64,000 bases of DNA from Paenibacillus dakarensis (GTDB lineage Bacteria; Bacillota; Bacilli; Paenibacillales; Paenibacillaceae): positions 1 through 64,000 of the forward strand of contig NZ_CDSE01000097.1 in assembly GCF_001373415.1 (NCBI RefSeq), in the 5' to 3' direction. This document shows, piece by piece, positions 36,589 to 45,371 of this stretch. Below the pieces are notes generated by a model that did no database searches, was not told the DNA's origin, and was given only the letters and a program-made list of their open reading frames with translations. The stretch's first letter is position 1; each line of letters begins with the position of its first letter. A program made the translations under genes and the position numbers.

Positions 36589-37920
36589 CTATTGCTTCAG
36601 GATGCGCTCCGTCTCCTTCTTGAAGGTATCCATCGTCGTCTCGATGTCCTTATTGTCGTACATGATCGCCTGTATTGCTTTGAAGAACTCCTGCATGACC
36701 TGGGACCATCCGATATGCATATTTGTATCGACTGCATATTCCAGCTGGTCATATGCAACTTTCCGGTTTGGTTCCTTCGCCCACAGGTCCTGAATCGCCT
36801 GGGATTCGATCATAGTTGTTGTAAACGGCAGGTAACCGGAATCCAGAATAAACTGCAGCCCACCCTGCGGATCCGTCATAACCCAGTGAATGAACGTCCA
36901 AGCCGCTTCCTTATTATTAGAATCAGCTAGCATCGCAATATTGGCGCCTCCAGTCGGATTCGCAAACACCTTATCCTTCGGCAGTAATGCCGTTACATAC
37001 TCGAACTTGGAGTTCTCTGATAAACTTCCCATAGTCCCCGTAGATTGGTACATCATACCAATTTTCCCGCTCGTAAACATCTGGTTTACAATATTGCCGG
37101 AGTCTTGTGCAGGTGGATAATACAGCGCACCCGATGCCTGCATCTCTTTCAGGAATTGAAATGTTTTTATTCCTTCCTCATTGAACCCGAGCGTAGTCGC
37201 CTCCTCATTGAAGAATCGCCCTCCAGCCTGCGAGATCATAGCGATTGGATACCAGGTATCGTAAGGCATGCTATAGCCGTAGCGCGTAATCTCATTGTTC
37301 TCTTTCTTCACAAGCGCTTCGGCGACTTTCCTTAATTCGTCCCATGTCTGGGGTACGGAAAGGCCTTCCTCATCGAGCATCGTTTTGTTAACATGCAGGA
37401 TCGGAGTAGATCGGTTGAGTGGCAGGGAGACAAGCATCTCGTCAAAAATCGAATGCCCCAGCAAACCCTGTGTGAAGTCATCCAGACTCAAGCCTGACTT
37501 CTCCATGTAGGGGTTCATATCCTCCAGCACTTGCGATTCAGAGAACATCTGAACGTAAGCTCGCTCCAGCATGGTTATATCCGGCGCAGTCTTAGCCGCA
37601 ATAGACTGCTGAAGCTTCGTTACCGTCTCATCATAGGAGCCCTGGAAGGTTCCGACTACCTCAATGCTATCCTGTGAAGCATTGAAACGTTCGATCATTC
37701 CGCTGATGTATTCTCCGTTCTTGCCTCCAAGCGAATGCCAGAACTGAACCTTCGTCTTCCCTTCCTTTCCAGACGCCTGTTCAGTGCCAGCCTCCTTCTT
37801 CGGGGGAGCTTCCGGCTTAGCCGTATTGCCGTCGACCGTATTACCGCCTCCTGAGCAGCCTGCAAGCACCAATGCGTATAAACAGACTGCAAGCAAGATG
37901 GCTGAAAATCTTTGTCTCAT
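36589..37920 (-). CDS. ABC transporter substrate-binding lipoprotein, UgpB-like
   Basis: 443 residues. Lipobox LAGC (Cys21) after a short signal, then a family 1 solute-binding protein fold (VQFWHSLGG at the start of the mature domain is typical of UgpB-type proteins). With the permeases and ATPase next to it and the phosphodiesterase after it, glycerol-3-phosphate or glycerophosphodiesters are the best substrate guess, though related polyol phosphodiesters are possible. GGAGGG lies before the ATG. Confidence 0.9.
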   Translation of the reverse strand: MRQRFSAILLAVCLYALVLAGCSGGGNTVDGNTAKPEAPPKKEAGTEQASGKEGKTKVQFWHSLGGKNGEYISGMIERFNASQDSIEVVGTFQGSYDETVTKLQQSIAAKTAPDITMLERAYVQMFSESQVLEDMNPYMEKSGLSLDDFTQGLLGHSIFDEMLVSLPLNRSTPILHVNKTMLDEEGLSVPQTWDELRKVAEALVKKENNEITRYGYSMPYDTWYPIAMISQAGGRFFNEEATTLGFNEEGIKTFQFLKEMQASGALYYPPAQDSGNIVNQMFTSGKIGMMYQSTGTMGSLSENSKFEYVTALLPKDKVFANPTGGANIAMLADSNNKEAAWTFIHWVMTDPQGGLQFILDSGYLPFTTTMIESQAIQDLWAKEPNRKVAYDQLEYAVDTNMHIGWSQVMQEFFKAIQAIMYDNKDIETTMDTFKKETERILKQ

Positions 37921-37965
37921 GAATAACCCTCCAACTCATGTATTAGATTTACTAACATTAGCCGG

Positions 37966-38850
37966 CTACTTGATGCCGGAATAGACGAATGCTTTGACAA
38001 TCTGCTTGGATGCAAAAACATACACGATCAGTATCGGAACCACTAACACGACGTTACCCGCCATAATGATATGCCAATTGCTGATTCCTTCCGTTTCCCT
38101 CAGCATCGCTATCCCCATCGTAAGCGGCCTAACCGAGGCCGAATCGGTCATAACCAGCGGCCAGAAGTAATCGTTCCAGTGGCTAACAAAGCTGAACAGT
38201 GCTATTGTCGCCAAGGCAGGCATGGACATCGGCACCATAATTTTCCGAATGATCTTAAACTCACTCGCGTTATCCAATCTTGCCGATTCGATAATCTCCT
38301 GCGGGATCTGCATAAAGTATTGGCGCAGCAAGAAGATTCCGAATGCATTCGACATGAATGGAATGATCTGCGGCAGCAGTGACTTGATCATGCCGAAATC
38401 CGCCAGCATGAGATAGACAGGGATAAACGTAACCTGTCCCGGAATCATGAATGCAAGCAGCACCAGACCGAACAGCAGCTTCTTGCCTTTAAATTTGTAA
38501 ACTGCAAATGCGTATGCGGCGGGAATCATTACAACCATCTGTATTACAATAATCGAACTGGTCACGATAACTGAATTTTTCGCATAGGTCAGGAATGGAC
38601 CGGCATTCATCGCCTCCGCAAAATTGTTCCATTGCGGGTTGGACGGCAGCCATGTCGGCGGAAAGGTCATCGTCTCCTCGAACGTTTGCAGTGAAGTGGA
38701 TATCATCCACAGAAACGGGAAGACGAACACTGCCAGAAGTGCCATTTTCAATAACAAGCCCAGCACCCATCGCACCGATTGCAGATTGAGAGAAGAACGG
38801 GTCCTGACATAAGCCTCGCCCGCCAGCTTCTTGTTACGTTGCACGATCAC
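37966..38850 (-). CDS. ABC transporter permease, UgpE-like
   Basis: 294 residues, six membrane segments. The EAA loop is QEIIESARLDNASEFKIIRK followed by IMVPM. The start is GTG at 38850 with AGGAGGTGA 8 bases upstream. It ends in VKAFVYSGIK, the usual terminus of this permease type. It pairs with the UgpA-like permease encoded 37 bases upstream. Confidence 0.93.
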   Translation of the reverse strand: MIVQRNKKLAGEAYVRTRSSLNLQSVRWVLGLLLKMALLAVFVFPFLWMISTSLQTFEETMTFPPTWLPSNPQWNNFAEAMNAGPFLTYAKNSVIVTSSIIVIQMVVMIPAAYAFAVYKFKGKKLLFGLVLLAFMIPGQVTFIPVYLMLADFGMIKSLLPQIIPFMSNAFGIFLLRQYFMQIPQEIIESARLDNASEFKIIRKIMVPMSMPALATIALFSFVSHWNDYFWPLVMTDSASVRPLTMGIAMLRETEGISNWHIIMAGNVVLVVPILIVYVFASKQIVKAFVYSGIK

Positions 38851-38887
38851 CGATTGTCACCTCCTCATATCGGCCGGTATCACGCGT

Positions 38888-39766
38888 CTATTGATAATGG
38901 ACTTTGTTGGATAAGAGCTTGAAGTAGACAAAGGTCAGCACTGCGATAATCGCCATTAAGATCACGCCTGTAGCAGAAGCATATCCTATGCTGTTCGTTC
39001 TGAATTCATAGATGTAGTAGACCAGCGTCGTTGTCGATCCGTTCGGCCCGCCGCCCGTCATAATCTTGACTGTGTCAAACACTTTGAAGGAACCGATTGT
39101 CATAATGATCAGGATGAAAAATAGCTGTGGTGAGATGAGCGGGAGAGTGATCTTGTAGAACACCTTAAACCTGCTCGCATTATCCAGCGCAGCCGCCTCG
39201 TAAATTGTTGGAGAAATGCTTTGAAGGGCTGCTACAATGATCAAAGTAAAATAGCCAATATTTTGCCAAACCGAGACGATGATGATCGCCATCATGGATG
39301 TGCTGGAGCTCTGCAGCCAGGTTGAAGGCGGCATGCCAAACAGCTTAAGTACATAATTGAGCACTCCGTGGCTCGGTTCCATCAGCCACATCCAGACCAA
39401 CGCCACCGAAACGATGGATATGATATGAGGTGTAAAGATCCCTGCCTGTACCAGAGCGTTTATCCGGGACCTGCGGTTCAGCCATACCGCAATCACAAGC
39501 GACAGAAGCATGGTGATGGCAACGACACCAACGGTGTATATGACCGTATTCCCAAGAGCAACGTAGAAATCTTCCCGGGAAAATAACTGTGTATAGTTGT
39601 CCGTGCCGATAAACTTGCTCTTATCCTTGTTCATCAGGTTGTATTTATAGAAACTTAATTTGAACAAATACAGGGACGGATAAATGACAAATAGAATAAT
39701 GCCAGCCATCGCGGGCAAGATCATTACATAGGGACGGATCGCTTCCCAAACTCTTCGCTTATCCAT
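38888..39766 (-). CDS. ABC transporter permease, UgpA-like
   Basis: 292 residues, six membrane segments, EAA loop SPTIYEAAALDNASRFKVFY then KITLPL. The ATG overlaps the end of the ATPase gene by eight bases, so translation is coupled. It forms the importer channel with the UgpE-like protein. Confidence 0.93.
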   Translation of the reverse strand: MDKRRVWEAIRPYVMILPAMAGIILFVIYPSLYLFKLSFYKYNLMNKDKSKFIGTDNYTQLFSREDFYVALGNTVIYTVGVVAITMLLSLVIAVWLNRRSRINALVQAGIFTPHIISIVSVALVWMWLMEPSHGVLNYVLKLFGMPPSTWLQSSSTSMMAIIIVSVWQNIGYFTLIIVAALQSISPTIYEAAALDNASRFKVFYKITLPLISPQLFFILIIMTIGSFKVFDTVKIMTGGGPNGSTTTLVYYIYEFRTNSIGYASATGVILMAIIAVLTFVYFKLLSNKVHYQ

Positions 39767-40811
39767 CGCTTCGGCTCCTCATTCGCTCTAGACATTCACC
39801 GTATAATGGATCACTTTTGCCGATACGGTTGCCGTCCGCCCCGAAGAAATAAAGCTTGGAAGCTTCAACTCCCACATGCACCTCTTGATCAACCGCGAAT
39901 AAATCCTCTGTGCATTTAATCATGAAGGATTGCTCTTGGCATTTGACCTGATAGATCGTCTCTGAGCCGAGCATTTCCCTGATAACAATCGTTCCACGCA
40001 GTCGATAATGGGCGTCTATCGGATCTAAAGACAACTGTCCGGCTTCGGGACGAAAGCCGAATTGTGCACCGTCTATGCCGAGCCCACCGATATTCATCGG
40101 CGGAACACCAATAAATTGGGCAGCAAACAAGTTGCTGGGTTCATGGTAGATCACTTCCGGCGCTGCTTCCTGCTGGATCTCACCGCCATTCATCAGGACG
40201 ATGGTGTCTGCCATTGACATAGCCTCAACCTGGTCATGCGTCACATAGACGAAGGTTGTGCCCAGCTTATTATGCATTTCGATCAGCTCAATGCGCATCT
40301 GGACTCTCAGCTTTGCATCCAGATTGGATAACGGTTCATCCATAAGGAATACAGAAGGCTTCTTAACCATAGCCCTAGCCAACGCCACGCGCTGTCGCTG
40401 GCCACCGGATAAGGTGGACGGCTTACGGTCCAGATAAGGGGCGAGCCCGACCGTCTCACTGATGCTCTCTACCAGGCGAATCCGTTCTGCTTTGCTCACC
40501 TTGTTATTTTTCAAGCCGAACTCAATATTCTCTCTTACTGACATGGTCGGATAGATGGCGTAGTTCTGAAACACCATTGCAACGCCTCGCTGCCCGGGTG
40601 CGATTCGCGAGACATCCTCGCCATTGATGAGCACCGAGCCGGAAGACTGTGGATCCAAGCCTGCGATCATTCGCAGCAGGGTTGTCTTACCGCATCCGGA
40701 CGGCCCTACCAGTACCGTGAATTTGCCGTCTTCAATCTTCAGATTTAAGTCTTGAATAATGACATTCTTATCAAACGCTTGTGTAACCTGTACGAATTCG
40801 ATGGATGCCAA
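39759..40811 (-). CDS. Sugar/glycerophosphate ABC transporter ATPase, UgpC/MsmX type
   Basis: 350 residues. Walker A GPSGCGKTT, signature LSGGQRQRVALARA, Walker B VFLMDEPLSNLD, and the His switch VTHDQVEAM. The C-terminal regulatory domain (TOBE-like) is shorter than in MalK. The start is TTG at 40811, with AGGAGG 7 bases upstream. This importer has its own ATPase, unlike the fucoside importer at 24-28 kb, and this ATPase might serve both. Confidence 0.95.
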   Translation of the reverse strand: MASIEFVQVTQAFDKNVIIQDLNLKIEDGKFTVLVGPSGCGKTTLLRMIAGLDPQSSGSVLINGEDVSRIAPGQRGVAMVFQNYAIYPTMSVRENIEFGLKNNKVSKAERIRLVESISETVGLAPYLDRKPSTLSGGQRQRVALARAMVKKPSVFLMDEPLSNLDAKLRVQMRIELIEMHNKLGTTFVYVTHDQVEAMSMADTIVLMNGGEIQQEAAPEVIYHEPSNLFAAQFIGVPPMNIGGLGIDGAQFGFRPEAGQLSLDPIDAHYRLRGTIVIREMLGSETIYQVKCQEQSFMIKCTEDLFAVDQEVHVGVEASKLYFFGADGNRIGKSDPLYGECLERMRSRSDG

Positions 40812-40826
40812 CTCGATACCTCCTAG

Positions 40827-40940
40827 TCAATCATCTTTCCTCTCCTCTTTGTTTGCGCTTACATTCCGCTGTATAAGAACGGATTCTACTCCGTTCTGGC
40901 CAACATTGTTACCAACCGCCATTACCATCCCCTCTGACAT
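40827..40940 (-). CDS. Possible 37-residue small protein in the operon
   Basis: It begins MSEGMVMAVGNNVGQNG and ends in a charged tail (NKEERKDD). It fills the 160-base gap between the TarJ-like and ATPase genes, in the operon direction, with AGGGAG about 10 bases before the ATG. Codon choice looks normal. A perfect 8-base hairpin (AGAACGGA at 40876-40883 with 40890-40897) lies inside it. No family is recognised; it might instead be untranslated spacer. Confidence 0.35.
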   Translation of the reverse strand: MSEGMVMAVGNNVGQNGVESVLIQRNVSANKEERKDD

Positions 40941-40971
40941 ATGATACAATCTCCCTAAGACTTTCACTGCG

Positions 40972-42066
40972 TCACCAGTGAAAGTTGAGGATTGTTTTTT
41001 TCCAACCTTTGTGAGCCAGTGCAGATTCCATAGCGCCAGCAAAGTCTTCTGCCTGGCTCACCACCGTATAAGAATCCGGCAGCAAACGCCGCAGCGTAAG
41101 CTGGCAATCCGGTTCAGCCATTACCTCTAGCACTGCCCTGAAATCACTGTCGGAGCTTCGACTGCTGCCATAGATTGTAATTCCCTTCTCCAGCATGTCA
41201 CGCGTATTGATAGGAACACGTTCTTCACTGACTCCCATGGCTATAAGGCAGCCACCCGGCTTCAAGATATCGATCCCTTGATTGATAGCGCTTTCGCTAA
41301 AGTTCCCTCCAGTGCACTCTACAACGATTTCATTTGTATGTCCTGCTGTAAAATCATAATTCTGAACCATCTCTGTCTTCGCGAATGAAAACTGTTCCAG
41401 CTTTCCCTGGTCTGCTCCGAATACAGTCAGACGTTCCCTGTCTACCTGAAAAGCATGGTGGAGCATAGCTGCCGTCAGATAACCAACCGGTCCGTCTCCG
41501 AACACGGCTACATTAGAATCGGATAACCGGTGACTCACCTTCTTCAGTGCGCGGTAAGAAACACTGCACAGCTCGGCAAGCACTGCAACCTCATCCGGTA
41601 TTCCCGCCGGAATCGGAATCGCATATCGCTCCGGTAGGACGAGCCTGTGTTGGGCAATTCCATCCATGTTACTGCCAAGAAAGCTTGCATCGCTGCAATA
41701 GTTATCCTCGATATCACCACGGCATGCCGGACAGCATTGTTCAGGCGGCATAGCCCGAAGCGCATGTCCAGGAAGATAAGGGACAATAATAACCCTCTGT
41801 CCTTCCTGAAGCGTTTCTTCGTTCCCTCGAACAATGACACCAATTCCTTCATGCAGCAAAGCCATCGGCAGCTTGCGGGCAAGCACCTCCTGCTTTCTTA
41901 ATCCGCCGTAATAGCGCAGATCGGCGTGACAGATGCTGGCCATTGTCGGCTGAACGACTACAAAGCCTTCCGGGATAACTCTTTCAATCAGCTGTTCTTC
42001 TACGACATGGGGCTGTAACAGACGAAACGTTCGCGAACTTACGGTTCCTATTGTTGTGGATCCCAC
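40972..42066 (-). CDS. TarJ-like zinc-type alcohol dehydrogenase (ribitol/ribulose 5-phosphate)
   Basis: 364 residues of the medium-chain dehydrogenase family. It resembles TarJ, the NADPH-dependent ribulose-5-phosphate reductase of teichoic acid synthesis, through the whole length: SICHADLRYYGG, KLPMALLHEGIG, a nucleotide motif GDGPVGYL, SAINQGIDILKPGG, and NTRDMLEKGITIYGSSRS. Four Cys in CCPACRGDIEDNYC look like the structural zinc loop, absent from S. aureus TarJ as I recall it. The GTG at 42066 is preferred, with GGAGGTG 9 bases upstream; other possible starts are 42084 and 42144. No cytidylyltransferase (TarI) partner is present, so a catabolic polyol-phosphate role fits better. Confidence 0.8.
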   Translation of the reverse strand: MGSTTIGTVSSRTFRLLQPHVVEEQLIERVIPEGFVVVQPTMASICHADLRYYGGLRKQEVLARKLPMALLHEGIGVIVRGNEETLQEGQRVIIVPYLPGHALRAMPPEQCCPACRGDIEDNYCSDASFLGSNMDGIAQHRLVLPERYAIPIPAGIPDEVAVLAELCSVSYRALKKVSHRLSDSNVAVFGDGPVGYLTAAMLHHAFQVDRERLTVFGADQGKLEQFSFAKTEMVQNYDFTAGHTNEIVVECTGGNFSESAINQGIDILKPGGCLIAMGVSEERVPINTRDMLEKGITIYGSSRSSDSDFRAVLEVMAEPDCQLTLRRLLPDSYTVVSQAEDFAGAMESALAHKGWKKTILNFHW

Positions 42067-42151
42067 TAACCGTAACACCTCCATATACTCATTATCGTTA
42101 TATATGAATATCCCAGCTTCGTGTGGCAGCCGGGATAGATTCATCCCCTGG

Positions 42152-42913
42152 CTAGACCGTAACTACTTTGATCCCGTGCTCCTGAAACAGAGTAATATGA
42201 TAATCCGGTACCTCGATGCCTGTAATCAGCATATTAAGGCTGCTGATCGGAGCTACCTTGTGCAGGGACAGCTTGCCGATCTTGGAGTCGTCTGCAACGA
42301 CAATAACCTCCTGCGCGGAAGCGATCATACTCTGCTTGGCCGGAACGAGCTGCGCTTCGGGGTGCATCAGCCCATGGGACGGGTGAATGGCCGGTGTTCC
42401 GATGAATGCCTTCGAAACGTGCAGGGAACGAAGCACATGCTCCGTAAACATTCCATTCAGCATATAACTTGAAGGATACAGTTCTCCTCCTGTCACGGTA
42501 ACCTTTACCCCCGGGGCATCCCGCAATTCCGCAGCCACATTGATGTCATTCGTCACAACCGTAAGATTGGAATGATGAATCAGATTTCTGGCAATGTGCA
42601 GTGTGGTCGTTCCGGAATCGATGATGATGTGATCTCCGTCCTCTACCAAACTTGCAGCCATCTTACCGATGCGCATCTTCTGCTCGAGTTGGACATTCGT
42701 GCGTTCATTGAAGGAAGGCTCATTGTTCGTGAGCTGCTCAATAATGACCCCTCCATGGGTTCGCTTCAGCATACCTTCCTGTTCAATCTCGGCAAGGTCC
42801 CGGCGGATCGTCGCTTCATGAACGGCAAATTCCTGCGCCAATACAGCCACCGAAGCAGATCGGTGCTGCCTGACGTATTCAATGATTCTTAGTTTTCTCT
42901 CTACCGCCAACAA
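42152..42913 (-). CDS. DeoR-family transcriptional repressor
   Basis: 253 residues. The N-terminal winged HTH is standard (RKLRIIEYVRQHRSASVAVL, then HEATIRRDLAEIEQEGMLKRTHGG), and the C-terminal DeoR sugar-phosphate sensor domain has DSGTTT and VVADDSKIGK. These repressors respond to phosphorylated sugars or polyols. The TTG at 42913 is preferred, AAAGGA being 9 bases upstream; the GTG at 42922 is too close to that site. First gene of the operon, so probably autoregulated. Confidence 0.9.
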   Translation of the reverse strand: MLAVERKLRIIEYVRQHRSASVAVLAQEFAVHEATIRRDLAEIEQEGMLKRTHGGVIIEQLTNNEPSFNERTNVQLEQKMRIGKMAASLVEDGDHIIIDSGTTTLHIARNLIHHSNLTVVTNDINVAAELRDAPGVKVTVTGGELYPSSYMLNGMFTEHVLRSLHVSKAFIGTPAIHPSHGLMHPEAQLVPAKQSMIASAQEVIVVADDSKIGKLSLHKVAPISSLNMLITGIEVPDYHITLFQEHGIKVVTV

Positions 42914-42974
42914 AGGTGACACGTCCTTTCGCTTTCACTCTTGCTCGAATTCATTTCCCGCTGCATTCTTCCCA

Positions 42975-43013
42975 CATTTATGTATTATTTTGCTCGATGT
43001 TATTCATTTATGT
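42975..43013 (-). promoter_or_regulatory. Candidate DeoR operator: two direct repeats
   Basis: CATTTATGT occurs at 42975-42983 and again at 43005-43013, exactly 30 bases apart (about three helical turns), 60-100 bases upstream of the DeoR start. Direct repeats at whole-turn spacing are usual for DeoR-family regulators. Confidence 0.5.
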
Positions 43014-43111
43014 TCACTTACGCTTGTTTTGAGAAATTTTAACATGTGAATTCAAACAATTCAATACATTTTGTTTTAAATTTTTAGTTCTGCTCCTACA
43101 AGGCTTTGGAC

Positions 43112-43147
43112 AACAAAAAAAGAGCTGCGAACTTTGTTCGTCAGCTC
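43112..43147 (-). terminator. Terminator of the PemK-like gene
   Basis: On the minus strand GAGCTGACGAAC pairs with GTTCGCAGCTC around AAA and is followed by seven T. It lies 30 bases after the stop at 43177. Confidence 0.88.
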
Positions 43148-43176
43148 AATCTCATTTTTATATACCTAACAGTAAA

Positions 43177-43680
43177 TCAGTTCCGTCCCCCGTGATATAC
43201 TTTAATCCAGCCTTTGGTCGGAACTTCTCTATAGTTATAAAAGCCTTTTTCACGCGGCCTATTTACTTTTTGGTATCCGATTTTTTTCAAAATTTGATCT
43301 ACCTCGTTCTCTTTATCTGTGTAATCCTCATTATTACATTGGGCTCTTAGAATCTCAGCTTTTAACTGATGAAGCCTTTTATGTAATCGATCTTTCTCGG
43401 CTAATTCTTCATACTTCATCATAATTTCTTCCACATTCTTCATTGGTATTTCAGCTAGTTGTTTTACTAAACTCGATTTTTTAGCCTTAAAGACCTTGTA
43501 TAACATGACGACTGAAGAATCCTTTAACCCCTTAGGACGCCCAATTTGAATCGTATTATCCTCATCTGCAGAATAACTTTTTATTTGTGCCAGAATCAAT
43601 GTTTCTTCCTTCATATTCAGGATTACTGCCGGAATTATTTTTTGCTTGGCATCTTTCACTAAATAAATATGACCAATCAT
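43177..43680 (-). CDS. PemK/MazF-like domain protein with C-terminal extension
   Basis: 167 residues. The first 95 have the pattern of PemK-type SH3-like barrels: GHIYLVKDAKQKIIPAVIL, AQIKSY, then IQIGRPKGLKDSSVVMLYKV and a helix. The rest is a charged coiled region and a basic aromatic tail (GFYNYREVPTKGWIKVYHGG) not found in ordinary toxins. No antitoxin gene precedes it, so it is either an orphan or not a toxin. The ribosome binding site is weak (GAAGTTGG). A clear terminator follows. Confidence 0.55.
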   Translation of the reverse strand: MIGHIYLVKDAKQKIIPAVILNMKEETLILAQIKSYSADEDNTIQIGRPKGLKDSSVVMLYKVFKAKKSSLVKQLAEIPMKNVEEIMMKYEELAEKDRLHKRLHQLKAEILRAQCNNEDYTDKENEVDQILKKIGYQKVNRPREKGFYNYREVPTKGWIKVYHGGRN

Positions 43681-43889
43681 TTTCCAACTTCTTTCTTATG
43701 CTTCGCATTTGCTGCAAAATATGAGTATAAAATAAAAAAATAGCCCTAACTCATCCTATCAGGCCAGTTGTCATTTATATATGTTGTGCACCGCATAAAG
43801 GTTACAACCTTTACCAGCATTAACCTTTATTATAACGCCAATATATTAGGAAGCTCCATAGCTTTGATCTTTTATAACCTACCTTACTT

Positions 43890-44366
43890 TTAGTGCCAAT
43901 TTACATTGCGTACCACTCTCGTTTCTAATATGTCTGTTGAATTTGTTAATGAGAATTTCTTGGCATAAGATAAACATTCCTCGTAATTTTCCCATACAGC
44001 TTCTTTAAATGAATTATAAATATTGCCTGGCCTATAAATCGTATTTGTATGGACTATTTCTTTGCCTACGTACAGCTTTATTTCCTGTGAAGCAGCCGAG
44101 AATAACATAAAAATGGATTGATTTAAATTCTCTGCTAACCAATCTTTAACTACCTCTCCAGCTTCAATTAACGTTAATCTCTCTGCAATGATTAGGGTTT
44201 TATATCCCATAGGGATTACTTTGGCAATCGCATCGAGGTCTATCACATTAAATAGATAAGTGAAGCCCGAAGCATAAATAAAGTACTTAGCTTCAGCATC
44301 TATATCAAAAGGGTTTTTCTTCTCTCCTTCTGAAAAATCATACGTAACTATCGGATATTTACTCAC
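43890..44366 (-). CDS. Hypothetical protein, second gene of a pair
   Basis: 158 residues, soluble alpha/beta, no motif I recognise. It begins with GTG at 44366 directly after the TAA of the upstream gene (TAAGTG), with GGAGGT 6 bases upstream inside that gene, so the two are coupled. Codons are AT-rich like its surroundings. The gap of about 200 bases downstream holds no gene. Confidence 0.55.
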   Translation of the reverse strand: MSKYPIVTYDFSEGEKKNPFDIDAEAKYFIYASGFTYLFNVIDLDAIAKVIPMGYKTLIIAERLTLIEAGEVVKDWLAENLNQSIFMLFSAASQEIKLYVGKEIVHTNTIYRPGNIYNSFKEAVWENYEECLSYAKKFSLTNSTDILETRVVRNVNWH

Positions 44367-44570
44367 TTAACTACCTCCAGGGTTTTGTTTACTGGTATCT
44401 CGAGCAATAGACTGATTAATCTCATCTATGTGTATATAAATGTCTAATATATAATGACTCAGCTTATGGTTCGAAGGTAGTTGAAGCATACTCTCCATTG
44501 CCTGTTTGGCGGCTACCCATTCTTCCTTCGTATTAGGACCATTTACTTCGCGATCTCCGATAAAATACAA
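44367..44570 (-). CDS. Short hypothetical protein, possibly 5' truncated
   Basis: 67 residues from a TTG at 44570 (LYFIGDREVNGPNTKEEW...). The frame is open further upstream, reading VRRDPWLNGFLVF directly before this TTG, which looks like genuine protein sequence rather than spacer. But no ATG, GTG or TTG with a binding site exists before a stop about 45 bases up. It is therefore probably an N-terminally damaged gene. Confidence 0.5.
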   Translation of the reverse strand: MYFIGDREVNGPNTKEEWVAAKQAMESMLQLPSNHKLSHYILDIYIHIDEINQSIARDTSKQNPGGS

Positions 44571-44575
44571 GAAAA

Positions 44576-44710
44576 CTAAAAATCCGTTAAGCCAGGGATC
44601 CCTTCTAACAAAATCAACTTTTTCATTGAATCGTCCCTTTTAGTAAATGCTTCAGCAGACCAGGGATCGCTCAAAACAGCAGCGTTGAAACATTGTTATA
44701 TGCAGAGCGA
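44576..44710 (-). pseudogene. Overlapping gene scraps between two hypothetical genes
   Basis: An AAGGGA site precedes an ATG at 44626 whose product starts MKKLILLEGIPG, the exact opening of many P-loop kinases, but the Walker loop is cut and the frame stops after 16 residues. The same bases in another frame continue the gene at 44367-44570. A third frame upstream reads NAAVLSDPWSAEAFTKRDD. This suggests a deletion junction joining pieces of different genes. Confidence 0.35.
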
Positions 44711-44711
44711 C

Positions 44712-45245
44712 CTAACCGCGTTTTTTAATAGCTAGTTCTTCTATTTCAATGAAAATTCTTGAGTAAAGCCCTTTTATGTTTTCATCGGTTTTTTCATCAT
44801 TATATAAACTTAATCCCCAGTTTTTTAATGAATCATCTTCGATCGATTTATAAACCCCGACAGCATAGCTATTCCCTGGAGACCACTCCCAAGCCTCTTC
44901 ATATTCAATATTTTTTTCAGTAAAAGGAATATGACTTGTAGTTGAAATAAAAAAGAATGGTATCAGTGAATTTGTATAGATGTCTGAATACCGTCTTTCT
45001 GCGGCTTGTTTAAGGTTTTCACTCATAACCAAAACAGCATCATACTTATCTAGGTCTCCTTTATTCAAATCATTAAAGGAAATTTCTTTGAAGTTAACCT
45101 GTTCTTCTTTTATTTGTGGCGGTACTCCAATTACTGCGATATTTAATAACTTTCCTTCATACAAATCAAATTTTGTACTCGTACAAGCTGATATGACAAA
45201 CAATATAATTAACAGAATAATATATCGCCTTCTTACATTCGCCAT
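44712..45245 (-). CDS. Small lipoprotein of unknown function
   Basis: 177 residues. Signal RRRYIILLIILFVISAC is followed by the lipobox Cys, so the protein is lipid-anchored outside the membrane. The mature part (IAVIGVPPQIKEEQV, KYDAVLVMSENLKQA) looks like a Rossmann-type or periplasmic-binding half domain. AAGGA stands 9 bases before the ATG at 45245; the ATG at 45254 overlaps that site. No specific function is recognised. Confidence 0.65.
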   Translation of the reverse strand: MANVRRRYIILLIILFVISACTSTKFDLYEGKLLNIAVIGVPPQIKEEQVNFKEISFNDLNKGDLDKYDAVLVMSENLKQAAERRYSDIYTNSLIPFFFISTTSHIPFTEKNIEYEEAWEWSPGNSYAVGVYKSIEDDSLKNWGLSLYNDEKTDENIKGLYSRIFIEIEELAIKKRG

Positions 45246-45371
45246 ATAACTCATCCTTCACTTTGAAATCCGCCTTATAATAACATGCTTCTCTTTTTAA
45301 GTTCTCCGATCTTTTAATAGGTGAGTTTTTTTTGTCCAATCCGTCAGCCCTTCATTAATTGGTATATATTC

